Shown here piece by piece: positions 19,766 to 28,945 of a DNA stretch of 64,000 nucleotides. Within the stretch, counting starts at the first letter, position 1. Every line of letters starts with the position of its first letter. The DNA is from Parasedimentitalea marina (GTDB taxonomy: Bacteria; Pseudomonadota; Alphaproteobacteria; Rhodobacterales; Rhodobacteraceae). The stretch spans positions 1,240,001 to 1,304,000 of the forward strand of contig NZ_CP033219.1 of NCBI RefSeq assembly GCF_004006175.1, given 5' to 3'. Both the position numbers and the translations under genes were made by a program. The notes beneath the pieces are model-generated. The model saw only the letters and a program-made list of their open reading frames with translations. It searched no databases and was not told the DNA's origin.

Positions 19766-21364
19766 ATGACACTGAACCTTTCGATGCCCGGGCAGGAAGA
19801 GCTGAAGCCACGTATCACCGTTTTCGGCGTTGGTGGTGCCGGTGGTAATGCTGTCAATAATATGATTGAAAAAGAGCTGGATGGCGTCGACTTTGTTGTT
19901 GCCAATACAGACGCACAGGCACTGCAGCAAAGTGCCTCGAAAAGTCGCGTGCAGCTGGGCGTGAAAGTCACCGAAGGTCTGGGCGCCGGTGCGCGCCCCT
20001 CGGTTGGATCCGCGGCTGCAGAAGAAAGCATTGAACAAATCGTTGATCATCTGGCGGGGGCACACATGTGCTTTATCACTGCTGGTATGGGCGGCGGCAC
20101 CGGTACTGGTGCAGCCCCGATCATCGCGCAGGCTGCCCGCGAATTGGGCGTGCTGACGGTTGGTGTTGTCACCAAGCCGTTCCAGTTTGAAGGCGCCAAA
20201 CGGATGCGCCAGGCCGAAGAGGGCGTTGAGGCCCTGCAAAAGGTCGTCGATACGCTGATCATCATTCCCAACCAGAACCTGTTCCGGTTGGCGAATGAAA
20301 AAACCACATTTACCGAAGCCTTCTCAATGGCAGACGATGTTCTGTATCAAGGTGTTAAGGGCGTGACCGACCTGATGGTTCGTCCTGGCCTGATCAACCT
20401 CGACTTTGCTGATGTTCGCGCCGTTATGGACGAAATGGGCAAGGCGATGATGGGCACCGGCGAAGCCGAGGGCGAAACACGCGCTGTTGAGGCCGCCGAG
20501 AAGGCCATCGCCAACCCACTGCTGGACGAAATCAGCCTGCGCGGCGCCAAAGGTGTTCTGATCAACATCACCGGTGCGCATGACCTGACCTTGTTTGAAC
20601 TGGACGAAGCCGCGAACCGCATCCGCGAAGAAGTTGACCCAGAGGCCAATATCATCGTGGGTTCCACATTGGATACTGCCATGGAAGGCAAGATGCGGGT
20701 TTCGGTTGTGGCAACGGGTATCGACGCTGTCGAGGTTCGCCATGACTCGCCAGTGCCACGTCGCCCAATGTCGGCACCTTTGAAGCAATCCGTTTCAGCC
20801 GAAAATCTGCGCCCTGCGCCACTGGAACTGGACGGCGCTGTTGCCGTTCCTGCGGTTGCCGAAGTTGCGACCTCTGAGCCTTCGTTGTTTGAAGACATGA
20901 ATGTTGAGCAGGTTGCGGCCCAGGATCAGGCCGAAGACATTTTCGAAGAGCCAGAGCAGGTTGCTGAAGATGGTCTTCCAATGCCGGCTTATCAGCCAAA
21001 AGTGGCTGAGTTCCAGCCGCAGGCAGATGTTGCCGAGGATCGCAGCCAGTCGTTTGTTGCCCCCAAGGCGCCAGCGCTTGGCACTCCGTCGCCCGAAGCG
21101 ATCGTGCGGTTGCAAGCAGCGGCGCAGCGGGTTTCTCCGGCGGCGGCAGCTCCAGAAGCTGAGCAGCAGGATACAAAGCAACGTGCCGGGTTTGGTTTGA
21201 ACTCACTGATCCACCGGATGACAGGGCAGGCTGGTGACACACCTGCGGGCACTCAGCGTCAGCAACCAGCTGTGCAACAACAGGCCCCTGCAGCACAGCA
21301 AGAGGTCAATCCTGAGCAAGAACGCATCGAAATTCCTGCATTTTTGCGCCGTCAGGCCAACTAA
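19766..21364 (+). CDS. ftsZ: cell division GTPase FtsZ
   Basis: Tubulin-like GTPase that forms the Z ring. From the ATG at 19766 it has 532 residues, starting [12 protein letters not shown] as in related species. The [11 protein letters not shown] loop is at 21-31 and the tubulin signature GGGTGTG at 109-115. The GTPase core ends near residue 320. It is followed by about 200 residues of low-complexity linker rich in Q, A and E, and by the conserved C-terminal peptide ([12 protein letters not shown]) that binds FtsA. The long linker is usual in alphaproteobacteria. A terminator follows. Confidence 0.95.
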   Translation: MTLNLSMPGQEELKPRITVFGVGGAGGNAVNNMIEKELDGVDFVVANTDAQALQQSASKSRVQLGVKVTEGLGAGARPSVGSAAAEESIEQIVDHLAGAHMCFITAGMGGGTGTGAAPIIAQAARELGVLTVGVVTKPFQFEGAKRMRQAEEGVEALQKVVDTLIIIPNQNLFRLANEKTTFTEAFSMADDVLYQGVKGVTDLMVRPGLINLDFADVRAVMDEMGKAMMGTGEAEGETRAVEAAEKAIANPLLDEISLRGAKGVLINITGAHDLTLFELDEAANRIREEVDPEANIIVGSTLDTAMEGKMRVSVVATGIDAVEVRHDSPVPRRPMSAPLKQSVSAENLRPAPLELDGAVAVPAVAEVATSEPSLFEDMNVEQVAAQDQAEDIFEEPEQVAEDGLPMPAYQPKVAEFQPQADVAEDRSQSFVAPKAPALGTPSPEAIVRLQAAAQRVSPAAAAPEAEQQDTKQRAGFGLNSLIHRMTGQAGDTPAGTQRQQPAVQQQAPAAQQEVNPEQERIEIPAFLRRQAN

Positions 21365-21387
21365 AACAGTCACATGTCGAGTAAGGA

Positions 21388-21410
21388 GGGTCGCCACTGG
21401 CGGCCCTTTT
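21388..21410 (+). terminator. rho-independent terminator after ftsZ
   Basis: Stem GGGTCGCC/GGCGGCCC (one T-G pair) with a 3-nt loop, followed directly by TTTT and shortly by another TTTT. It lies 23 nt after the ftsZ stop, so the division transcript probably ends here and lpxC is separate. Confidence 0.8.
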
Positions 21411-21562
21411 ATCGTTTTAGTCCAAAGGTTTAATAAGTGTTAAGCGGCGTTCTGCCGATTTGTTACAGTGATGTTTCAATCGGTTACAAAGATTGAGTTG
21501 TGGCTTTTTGACCAACAGCTTAACTCTGCCCCAACACAGCCCGTGAGGCTGGACATGACGCT

Positions 21563-22510
21563 ATGAGGCCAAGAGTGCAAAATACGCTGAAAACATCGGT
21601 GACATTTGAAGGCGTCGGCCTGCATTCAGGGCATCCTGTCAAAATGGTTCTGAAGCCCGCCCCGGCAGGGCATGGGATCAGTTTTAAGCGTACCGATATT
21701 GTTTTGGGCAATACTGTAATCCCAGCCCGCTGGGATATGGTCGAGCGCACAGCGTTATGCACCCGCCTGATCAACGACGCTGGTGTGTCTGTCTCTACTG
21801 TTGAACACATCATGGCGGCTTTGGCTGGCTGCGGTGTGCACAATGCTTTGGTTGAGCTGGACGGCCCGGAAGTGCCAATTGCTGACGGATCCTCTGCTCC
21901 TTTCGTTCGTGCCATCATGTCGCGGGGGTTGCATCGCCTGGGGTCGCCCGTCGTTGCCTTTGAGGTGCTGAAGCCAGTCACGGTTGAACACAATGGCGCC
22001 AAGGCGACATTGCTGCCGTCGGATCGCACCCGGATTGAATTTCATATAGATTTCACTGACGAAGCCATTGGTCGTCAGAGCAAATCCCTGGACCTGCGCA
22101 ACGGTGCCTTTGCCCGTGAGCTTTGCGACAGTCGCACCTTCTGTAGCCGCTCTGATGTAGAAACAATGCAGGCCAATGGTTTAGCGCTGGGTGGCGTTCC
22201 TGGTGAAAATGCTGTGGTGTTCGATGGCGAGACTGTCGAAAGTGGTTCGGGTCTTCGTCACAACGACGAACCTGTTCGTCACAAAATGCTGGATGCACTG
22301 GGTGATCTTGCGCTGATCGGTGGACCATTGATTGGACATTATGTCGGAGAGCGTGCAGGACACGCATTGACCAACACGTTGCTGCGCGAATTGTTTGCGA
22401 CGCCCGGTGCGGTGCGCGCTGTGATTTGTGATGCGGTGATGACTGCAAGGTTGCCTGGCCAAGGTTTGATTTGGTCAGAAATTCCAGCCGAAATCGCGCG
22501 CGTCGCCTGA
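21563..22510 (+). CDS. lpxC: UDP-3-O-acyl-N-acetylglucosamine deacetylase LpxC
   Basis: Zinc-dependent deacetylase (315 residues) that carries out the committed step of lipid A synthesis. The first zinc ligand is H82 in STVEHIMAAL, and the second site is H240-K-M-L-D244. The N-terminal TFEGVGLHSGHPV and GISFKRTD segments are standard for the family. Its place after ftsZ is common in proteobacteria. It has its own upstream gap of about 200 nt after the ftsZ terminator and therefore probably its own promoter. Confidence 0.96.
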   Translation: MRPRVQNTLKTSVTFEGVGLHSGHPVKMVLKPAPAGHGISFKRTDIVLGNTVIPARWDMVERTALCTRLINDAGVSVSTVEHIMAALAGCGVHNALVELDGPEVPIADGSSAPFVRAIMSRGLHRLGSPVVAFEVLKPVTVEHNGAKATLLPSDRTRIEFHIDFTDEAIGRQSKSLDLRNGAFARELCDSRTFCSRSDVETMQANGLALGGVPGENAVVFDGETVESGSGLRHNDEPVRHKMLDALGDLALIGGPLIGHYVGERAGHALTNTLLRELFATPGAVRAVICDAVMTARLPGQGLIWSEIPAEIARVA

Positions 22511-22543
22511 AGTAATATTACATGAATTGGCGGTTTCAAAAGG

Positions 22544-22571
22544 GTCCGACTTAATGGTTCGGGCTATTTTT
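22544..22571 (+). terminator. probable terminator after lpxC
   Basis: Inverted repeat GTCCGA/TCGGGC (one T-G pair, 9-nt loop) followed by TATTTTTG, 34 nt after the lpxC stop. The stem is short, so confidence is moderate. Confidence 0.5.
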
Positions 22572-22751
22572 GTGTCATTTGGCCAGTGACTTCTTTCCTG
22601 TGCTTCACTGGTGGCCCTTGACCCCGCGCGTCTTTCTCTGCCAATTGAATGCGAAATAGAATTAAAGGCGTTTTGCACGTTAGATGAATGTGCTAGACCC
22701 TGCATAACCGGGGTAAACACCCGCAAGATAAGACGGTGAGGTTTGACTATC

Positions 22752-23597
22752 ATGATCGGCATCAGAGCAGGGGCCAGAAGCATTGGCGCAGTTCTTCTGC
22801 TGACCGTTTTGGTCAGCTGTGGCGCGGGCCGCGAGGGCGACCGGTCAGTGAACCTCGAAGCGTTTACGCCTGAGCAGATCTTTCAGCGGGGCGAGTTTGA
22901 ACTGGCCCGCGACCGCACCAAAGACGCAGCCTATTATTTCTCTGAGATTGAGCGGCTGTACCCCTATTCGTCCTGGGCGCAACAGGCCTTGATCATGCAG
23001 GCCTTTACCTTTCATCAAGGCAAAGACTATGAAAACAGTCGCGGCGCGGCGCAGCGGTTCATTGATTTCTACCCAACTGATGAAGATGCCGCCTATGCGC
23101 AGTACCTGTTGGCGCTTAGCTACTATGATCAGATTGACGAAGTTGGACGCGACCAGGGTTTGACATTCCAGGCGCTGCAAGCTTTGCGCACGGTCATAGA
23201 GGTCTATCCGGACAGTGAATACGCAAATTCGGCGATTCTCAAATTCGACCTGGCTTTCGACCATCTGGCGGGTAAGGAAATGGAAATCGGCCGCTACTAT
23301 CTGCGGTTTGGCCATTATTCGTCGGCGATCAACCGGTTCCGCGTGGTGGTCGAGGACTTCCAGACCACCAGCAACACTCCAGAAGCCCTGCATCGTCTGG
23401 TTGAGGCCTATCTATCGCTGGGTCTGACAGCTGAGGCGCAGACTGCAGGCGCCATTCTGGGCCACAACTATCGCTCAACGGAATGGTATGAAGACAGCTA
23501 CAAACTGTTGACTGCCAATGGCTTGAAGATGAAAGACCGTGGCAACAACTGGTTGAGCCAGATCTACCGCCAGTCGGTCAAGGGTCAATGGCTGTAA
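22752..23597 (+). CDS. bamD: outer membrane assembly lipoprotein BamD
   Basis: A 281-residue lipoprotein of the BAM complex, which inserts beta-barrel proteins in the outer membrane. The N-terminus is a lipoprotein signal ending in LVSC with the lipobox cysteine, followed by TPR-like repeats (for example AYYFSEIERLYPYSSWAQQA) matching BamD/ComL. I chose ATG 22752, 10 nt after GAGG, rather than the TTG at 22743, which leaves no spacing for ribosome binding. recN follows after 27 nt. Confidence 0.92.
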   Translation: MIGIRAGARSIGAVLLLTVLVSCGAGREGDRSVNLEAFTPEQIFQRGEFELARDRTKDAAYYFSEIERLYPYSSWAQQALIMQAFTFHQGKDYENSRGAAQRFIDFYPTDEDAAYAQYLLALSYYDQIDEVGRDQGLTFQALQALRTVIEVYPDSEYANSAILKFDLAFDHLAGKEMEIGRYYLRFGHYSSAINRFRVVVEDFQTTSNTPEALHRLVEAYLSLGLTAEAQTAGAILGHNYRSTEWYEDSYKLLTANGLKMKDRGNNWLSQIYRQSVKGQWL

Positions 23598-23624
23598 GGC
23601 CTGCACAGCGGTTAGGGTCCGGCG

Positions 23625-25277
23625 ATGCTCCGCGCGCTTGATATTCGGGATCTTTTGATCATCGACCACCTCGAGTTGAGCTTTCAACCCGGTTTGAACG
23701 TGCTGACCGGCGAAACCGGTGCGGGCAAGTCCATTCTTCTCGATTCGCTTGGCTTTGTGCTGGGCTGGCGCGGCCGCGCTGAATTGGTGCGCAGTGGTGC
23801 TGCGCAGGGTGAAGTTGTTGCCGAATTTGATCTTCACGACGGCCATCCGGCCCATGCAGTGATTAGCGAGGCCGGTTTGCCACCATGCGAAGACGGTGAG
23901 CTGATTCTGCGTCGTGTCAACACTGCCGAAGGACGCAAGACGGCCTGGGTCAACGACCGGCGCTGCTCTGGCGAGGTGCTGCGGGCGCTGTCGGGCACGT
24001 TGGTCGAATTGCATGGTCAGCATGATGACCGGGGTCTGCTGAACCCACGTGGCCATAGGGCGATGTTGGATGAATACGCCGATCACGGGCAACTCATGGC
24101 CGCAGTGCGGCAGGCCTGGACTGCTATGGCGCGTGCGCGCAAGGCTGTCGAGGTCACGCAGGCGGCGCTTGACGCGGTTCGGGCCGAGGAAGAGTTCCTG
24201 CGCCACGCGGTGGCTGAGTTGGACCAGTTGAACCCACTGCCGGGCGAGGATGCGGACCTGGATGTACGGCGTCGGCAAATGCAGGGCGCTGAACGTATTC
24301 GTGGCGATGTGGCACGGGCCCATGGAATGTTGACCGACGGAGCTGAGGGCGCAATGACCGAGGCGCTGCGCTGGCTTGAAACGGCTGACAGCAGTGACGC
24401 CGCCGAGCTGGATGCGCCACTGGCAGCTTTGGGTCGTGCACTGCTGGAACTGGGCGAGGCGCAGGATGGTGTTGGCCGTGTGCTGGACACTCTGGAATTC
24501 AATCCGTCGGAGCTGGAAGAATGCGAAGAACGTTTGTTCGCGATCCGGGCTTTGGCGCGTAAACATGATGTTCTTGCTGATGAACTTGGCACCTACGCGG
24601 CAACACTGCGCAGCAAACTGGCAGCCTTGGATGCGGGTGACCGGAACCTGGCCGAGCAGGAGATCGCGCTGGCCGCTGCCGAAACGGCCTATCGTCAGGC
24701 TGGCACAGCCCTGAGTTCCAGTCGCAAGAAACATGCATCGGCCTTGGATGCGGCGGTGATGGCTGAGCTGGCACCACTGAAAATGGAACGGGCGGTGTTT
24801 GAAACGACGTTTGATGTCGCCGAACCGGGCCCCGAGGGGCAAGACGGTGTGGCGTTTACCGTGGCGACCAACCCGGGTGCACCTGCGGGCCCGTTGAACA
24901 AGATTGCATCAGGTGGCGAGTTGAGCCGGTTCTTATTGGCGCTCAAGGTTTGTCTGCATGGGGATGACGGTGGGCAAACGCTGATTTTTGATGAGATTGA
25001 CCGCGGTGTCGGCGGCGCAACTGCGGATGCGGTTGGTCGCCGTCTGTCGGCTTTGGCCGAGGGTGGCCAAGTTCTTGTGGTGACCCATTCGCCGCAGGTT
25101 GCCGCGCAGGGGGCCTATCACTGGCGGGTGCAAAAACAGGTTGTGGACGAGGTCACCTTGTCGACGGTTGTTCCATTGGATCGCGACGCGCGTATTACTG
25201 AAATTGCCCGGATGGTGTCCGGTGATACGATCACAGATGAGGCCCGGGCCGCGGCACGATCCTTGCTGGTTGGGTAA
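23625..25277 (+). CDS. recN: DNA repair protein RecN
   Basis: SMC-like ATPase (550 residues) acting in recombinational repair of double-strand breaks. Walker A GETGAGKS is at residues 29-36. The middle is a long coiled coil (about 160-370). The C-terminal half has the ABC signature ASGGELSRF and Walker B LIFDEIDRGVGG, followed by VVTHSPQVAA. The bamD-recN order is conserved in this group, and the 27-nt gap suggests one transcript. Confidence 0.95.
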   Translation: MLRALDIRDLLIIDHLELSFQPGLNVLTGETGAGKSILLDSLGFVLGWRGRAELVRSGAAQGEVVAEFDLHDGHPAHAVISEAGLPPCEDGELILRRVNTAEGRKTAWVNDRRCSGEVLRALSGTLVELHGQHDDRGLLNPRGHRAMLDEYADHGQLMAAVRQAWTAMARARKAVEVTQAALDAVRAEEEFLRHAVAELDQLNPLPGEDADLDVRRRQMQGAERIRGDVARAHGMLTDGAEGAMTEALRWLETADSSDAAELDAPLAALGRALLELGEAQDGVGRVLDTLEFNPSELEECEERLFAIRALARKHDVLADELGTYAATLRSKLAALDAGDRNLAEQEIALAAAETAYRQAGTALSSSRKKHASALDAAVMAELAPLKMERAVFETTFDVAEPGPEGQDGVAFTVATNPGAPAGPLNKIASGGELSRFLLALKVCLHGDDGGQTLIFDEIDRGVGGATADAVGRRLSALAEGGQVLVVTHSPQVAAQGAYHWRVQKQVVDEVTLSTVVPLDRDARITEIARMVSGDTITDEARAAARSLLVG

Positions 25278-25421
25278 CCTGCACCGTTACGGTTGGAATT
25301 ATCGGTTTCACTATGAGACGTCTTTAATGCCTCGATATTTGCACAAAAGCGGGTGACAATATTAACGGTCTTATTCGTAGTTTCCCCCAGACCTATACTG
25401 GTGGGACCACACTTGGGGCAA

Positions 25422-27107
25422 ATGATGACTGACAGCACCCGAACAAAAACGTCGACCCAATGGGCGCGGGCCGCGGCTGCGGTGCGTGACGGATGGAAAG
25501 TCATTCGCCAACGAGGCCCCAGTCAGGTGCAGTTCTGGTTCATCGCCTTGGTCATCGGGATCGCCGCAGGATTTGCCGCCTTATTCTTTCGTCTGGGCAC
25601 TGCGGCCCTGCAGGCCTGGCTTTATGGGGCCGAGGACGTGCTGTTTTTGCACACGTTTGTGCAGTCCCTTGAATGGTACTGGGTTTTGCTCATTCCCACT
25701 GTTGGGGGCTTGGTTGTTGGCTTGATCCTGCACCATTTCACACCTGATGGGCGAGTGCGGTCAGTTGCTGACGTGATCGAGGGCGCAGCCTTGCGAGAGG
25801 GGCGGGTCGAGGTAAGGGCCGGGCTGGCATCGGCGCTGGCTTCGTTCCTGACGCTCAGTTCGGGTGGCTCAACGGGACGGGAAGGGCCAGTAGTACATTT
25901 GGCTGCAGTGATCTCGACCTGGGTCAGCAACCGTATTAGCGCCGATGGCTTGACCGGCCGGGATTTGCTCGGCTGTGCAGTGGCGGCTGCAGTATCAGCC
26001 AGTTTCAATGCGCCCATCGCTGGGGCGTTGTTCGCGTTAGAAGTGGTGCTGCGTCACTTTGCGGTTCACGCTTTTGCGCCGATTGTGATTGCCTCGGTGG
26101 CGGGGACGGTGATCAACCGACTGGCTTTTGGTGATGTGACGGAGTTCAATCTGGTGACCCCCGGTGCGCTGCAGTTTTATGTTGAACTGCCGGCCTTCTT
26201 ATTGCTTGGCATGATCTGCGGGCTGGTGGCCGTCATTTTGATGCGGTCTGTTTTTTGGGCTGATGCAGCTGGGACCTATTTGCAGGACCGGCTTGGTCTG
26301 CCCAGGTGGTTGCGACCAATGATCGCTGGCGTGTTGCTTGGGCTTATTGCGATCTGGTTTCCACATATTATCGGTGTCGGATACGAGACAACGGTGCTGG
26401 CGCTGACCGGTGGTTTGCTACTAGGCCAGGCGATCCTGTTCACCATCGTCAAAACCGCTGCGGTGGCCATCACGATGGGCGGACGTATGGGGGGGGGGGT
26501 GTTTTCCCCGTCGCTGATGGTTGGGGCGTTGACCGGATTGGCCTTTGGCTTGATTGCCACCTCAATTCTGCCCGATGTATCGGGTACCCATACATTATAT
26601 GCCTTCGCAGGGATGGGGGCCGTGGCCGCTGCTGTGCTGGGGGCCCCGATTTCGACCACACTGATTGTGTTTGAGCTGACGGGGGACTGGCAAATTGGCC
26701 TTGCGGTGATGGTGGCTGTCTCAATGTCGACGGCACTGGCCTCGCGGATGGTCAACCGGTCGTTCTTCCTGACCCAGTTGACACGGAAAGGCATTCATTG
26801 TGCGGCTGGCCCACAGGCCTACCTGTTGGCGATGATCCGTGTCGGGTCGGTGATGCGACCCCTGGACGATCCACGCTGCGCGGAGGTTGGGGACTGTGCT
26901 GCGCTGGTGGAGCAGGGTCATTTTCTGCCTGACGCTGCCACATTGGTGACCGCGATGCCAATTTTTGACAGGACTGAGGTCACCTATTTGCCTGTGGTCG
27001 CACTACATGATGACCCGCCCGAGATACTGGGGGCTTTGTACCACATCGATGCGTTAAAGGCTTATAACCGGGCGCTGGCCGCCACAGCCGCAGAAGAGCA
27101 CAGCTGA
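25422..27107 (+). CDS. CLC-type chloride channel or antiporter
   Basis: Polytopic membrane protein of 561 residues from ATG 25422 (ATG 25425 is equally likely; GGGG lies just upstream). The CLC signature G152-R-E-G-P156 supplies the gating glutamate, and GGRMGGGVFSP is the second filter segment. The first filter motif GSGIP is not seen, as in some bacterial CLCs. After about residue 470 a cytoplasmic CBS-like region follows (VGSVMRPLDDP). A candidate -10 TATACT is at 25394-25399. Transport direction and ion coupling cannot be judged from the sequence. Confidence 0.88.
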   Translation: MMTDSTRTKTSTQWARAAAAVRDGWKVIRQRGPSQVQFWFIALVIGIAAGFAALFFRLGTAALQAWLYGAEDVLFLHTFVQSLEWYWVLLIPTVGGLVVGLILHHFTPDGRVRSVADVIEGAALREGRVEVRAGLASALASFLTLSSGGSTGREGPVVHLAAVISTWVSNRISADGLTGRDLLGCAVAAAVSASFNAPIAGALFALEVVLRHFAVHAFAPIVIASVAGTVINRLAFGDVTEFNLVTPGALQFYVELPAFLLLGMICGLVAVILMRSVFWADAAGTYLQDRLGLPRWLRPMIAGVLLGLIAIWFPHIIGVGYETTVLALTGGLLLGQAILFTIVKTAAVAITMGGRMGGGVFSPSLMVGALTGLAFGLIATSILPDVSGTHTLYAFAGMGAVAAAVLGAPISTTLIVFELTGDWQIGLAVMVAVSMSTALASRMVNRSFFLTQLTRKGIHCAAGPQAYLLAMIRVGSVMRPLDDPRCAEVGDCAALVEQGHFLPDAATLVTAMPIFDRTEVTYLPVVALHDDPPEILGALYHIDALKAYNRALAATAAEEHS

Positions 27108-27120
27108 TAACGCCCTGCGG

Positions 27121-28050
27121 TTACTTGGGGCCGGTTGAGGTTTGATTTTTCGGGGTCATGGCGACTTGCACAATATCCCGCAACCATTTCAAACGGGCGG
27201 AATTATCATAGCGGCGGTGCCAGACCAGATCAAAGTTCAGCTTTGATTGCGTCACGGGCAGGGGGCAATGCCGCAGTCCAGAAAAGGCAGATTGCGCCAC
27301 TTGCGACGGCAGTGTTGCGATCATATTGGTCCCCCGGATCATCTCTGCCAGTAACCATGCATTTGGCGCCATGCAGGCAACTTTTCGGGTCAGCCCTTGT
27401 TTTTCCAATGTTTTTTCCAGTTCACTTTTCGCACTGCCTCCAAAATCCAAAGTGGCATGACGGGCATTGCAAAAATCTGTAATCGTTCGCACCGGCTCTA
27501 TGGCCGATGGATCATAGAACACCACCATCTGATCACTGGACAACGGTTGATGTTTCAACGCTTGCGGATATTTCGAGGGACGTACCGTAATAGCGATGTT
27601 TGCACGCCCGCTATCCAACAGCACTTCAGCGTTTGAGGAAGTGCCCAATTCGCGAAAGGTCACCGTTTTGTCTGGAACGTGTTTCCAAATGGCATCCCGA
27701 ATTCTGGAAACCCCGCAGGCTAGCGTGCTGCCGTTGGATGCAATCGAAAACGGCTCTGGGTCCTCATGTGGTTCATATTCACCCAAGTCGACCAGGGCTG
27801 CCATGTCGGCCAGCAGTCGACGAACTTTTGGGGCCATCAGTTCCGCATGTGCGCTGGGAATGATGCCACGCCCAGCCTGAACAAACAGGCCATCACCCAA
27901 GATGCCGCGGAGTTTTTCAATGCTGTGGCTGACTGTGGATTGGTTGATTTCCAGCAGATGTGCAGCCTTGCTGACGGAACGCTGATCATAGACGGCCAGA
28001 AATATGCGCAAAATCCGCCCATTGACCTGTGATATATCTATATCATGCAT
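27121..28050 (-). CDS. LysR-family transcriptional regulator
   Basis: A 309-residue regulator with an N-terminal winged helix-turn-helix (about residues 10-68; RSVSKAAHLLEINQSTVSHSIEKLR) and a C-terminal periplasmic-binding-protein-like effector domain. It is convergent with the CLC gene and divergent from the 63-residue gene at 28148. The target is not evident, because LysR proteins usually control the divergent neighbour and here that is a tiny unknown gene. Confidence 0.88.
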   Translation of the reverse strand: MHDIDISQVNGRILRIFLAVYDQRSVSKAAHLLEINQSTVSHSIEKLRGILGDGLFVQAGRGIIPSAHAELMAPKVRRLLADMAALVDLGEYEPHEDPEPFSIASNGSTLACGVSRIRDAIWKHVPDKTVTFRELGTSSNAEVLLDSGRANIAITVRPSKYPQALKHQPLSSDQMVVFYDPSAIEPVRTITDFCNARHATLDFGGSAKSELEKTLEKQGLTRKVACMAPNAWLLAEMIRGTNMIATLPSQVAQSAFSGLRHCPLPVTQSKLNFDLVWHRRYDNSARLKWLRDIVQVAMTPKNQTSTGPK

Positions 28051-28147
28051 AAGTTAATTTTCTCTTTCGATTGATCTTATCCACAGGTTTGCCACAGGAT
28101 GGGGTACGAATAAAAACAATACTCACAGGCACGGCGGAAGGAATACC

Positions 28148-28339
28148 ATGTTCTTCTCGAAAATTGGCCCAAAAGAGGCTGATCTGAATAACAAAATGAG
28201 CGAGCAAGATAACGAGCGAGTGGCTATGGAGGCTCTTATCGATTACGCAATCCGATGTGCAAACGAGACGCACTTTGTTGGATCGGGTGATGCGATGGAG
28301 GCAGCACGGCGCCAATTAGCTAATTCTTTGTTTCATTAA
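28148..28339 (+). CDS. hypothetical 63-residue protein
   Basis: Short hydrophilic protein starting MFFSKIGPKEADL with a helical, charged middle part. A strong GGAAGGA ribosome-binding site lies just before the ATG, which supports translation. No family is recognised. It is divergent from the LysR gene across 97 nt and could be its target. Confidence 0.5.
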   Translation: MFFSKIGPKEADLNNKMSEQDNERVAMEALIDYAIRCANETHFVGSGDAMEAARRQLANSLFH

Positions 28340-28451
28340 CTCAGTTTTAGGTGCGACAGGTGGTCGCGCCCTAGACCAGTCTTACTGAAACACGGGTCCC
28401 CGGCCGAACAAGGCCATGGGCGAAACGGCACCTTTTGTAAGGCGCCCTTAA

Positions 28452-28482
28452 GTCTGACAGAGCGCTTTGGGCGCTGTCAGAC
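28452..28482. repeat. 12-bp inverted repeat with bulge
   Basis: Arms GTCTGAC + AGCGC and GCGCT + GTCAGAC pair over 12 bp, with two bulged bases on the left arm and a 5-nt loop. No T run follows on the plus strand. It lies in the 204-nt gap between the 63-residue gene and the DUF427 gene and could be a terminator core, part of a small RNA, or a protein site. Confidence 0.5.
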
Positions 28483-28543
28483 AGGTATTCTGTATCAAAG
28501 CAGGGCAAGCGGATCGGGGTGAGCCGACCTGTAGCGGTCTTGC

Positions 28544-28885
28544 TTACAATTGTTCAACCTTGACGGAATCATCCAGAACAAAGGCCAGATGGTCCTTGAT
28601 CTCAGCAACCGCTTCGATGGGGTCTTCATAGCTCCAGGCTGCATTCTCGGTTACCGTTGACTTGTTTACGATCGAGAAATAATTGGCGTCGCCCTTATAT
28701 GGACACTGGGTGGTCTTGCTACTCCGGTCGAGCAGAACCATGGCAATATCGTTGCGCGGGAAGTAGATAACTGGAGCCAGATCACCTTCGCTCAGCTCCA
28801 GCGCATTGGTGCTTTCGCCCAAAACGGCGCCCCCAGAGCGGACAACCCAGGTGCCAATGGCCTTGCGAATGCGAATCTCGGTCAT
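28544..28885 (-). CDS. DUF427 domain protein
   Basis: A 113-residue protein that matches DUF427 throughout: an N-terminal KAIGTWVVRSGG strand pair, VIYFPRNDIAM, then TTQCPYKGDANYFS and AWSYEDP, which are the most conserved parts of the family. The biochemical role of DUF427 is unknown. It is encoded 60 nt after the aminopeptidase on the same strand, so the two may be co-transcribed. Confidence 0.88.
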   Translation of the reverse strand: MTEIRIRKAIGTWVVRSGGAVLGESTNALELSEGDLAPVIYFPRNDIAMVLLDRSSKTTQCPYKGDANYFSIVNKSTVTENAAWSYEDPIEAVAEIKDHLAFVLDDSVKVEQL

Positions 28886-28945
28886 GATGTGGGTCCTGTC
28901 GTTATTGAAATGTGGGCGTCGAAGGGATTGTCTAGCAGCTATGTA

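Noticed and set aside
23475..24842. A 455-residue open frame on the minus strand opposite recN
   Set aside because: It lies fully across recN, bamD sequence and has no domain; it is a by-product of GC-rich codon use on the other strand.
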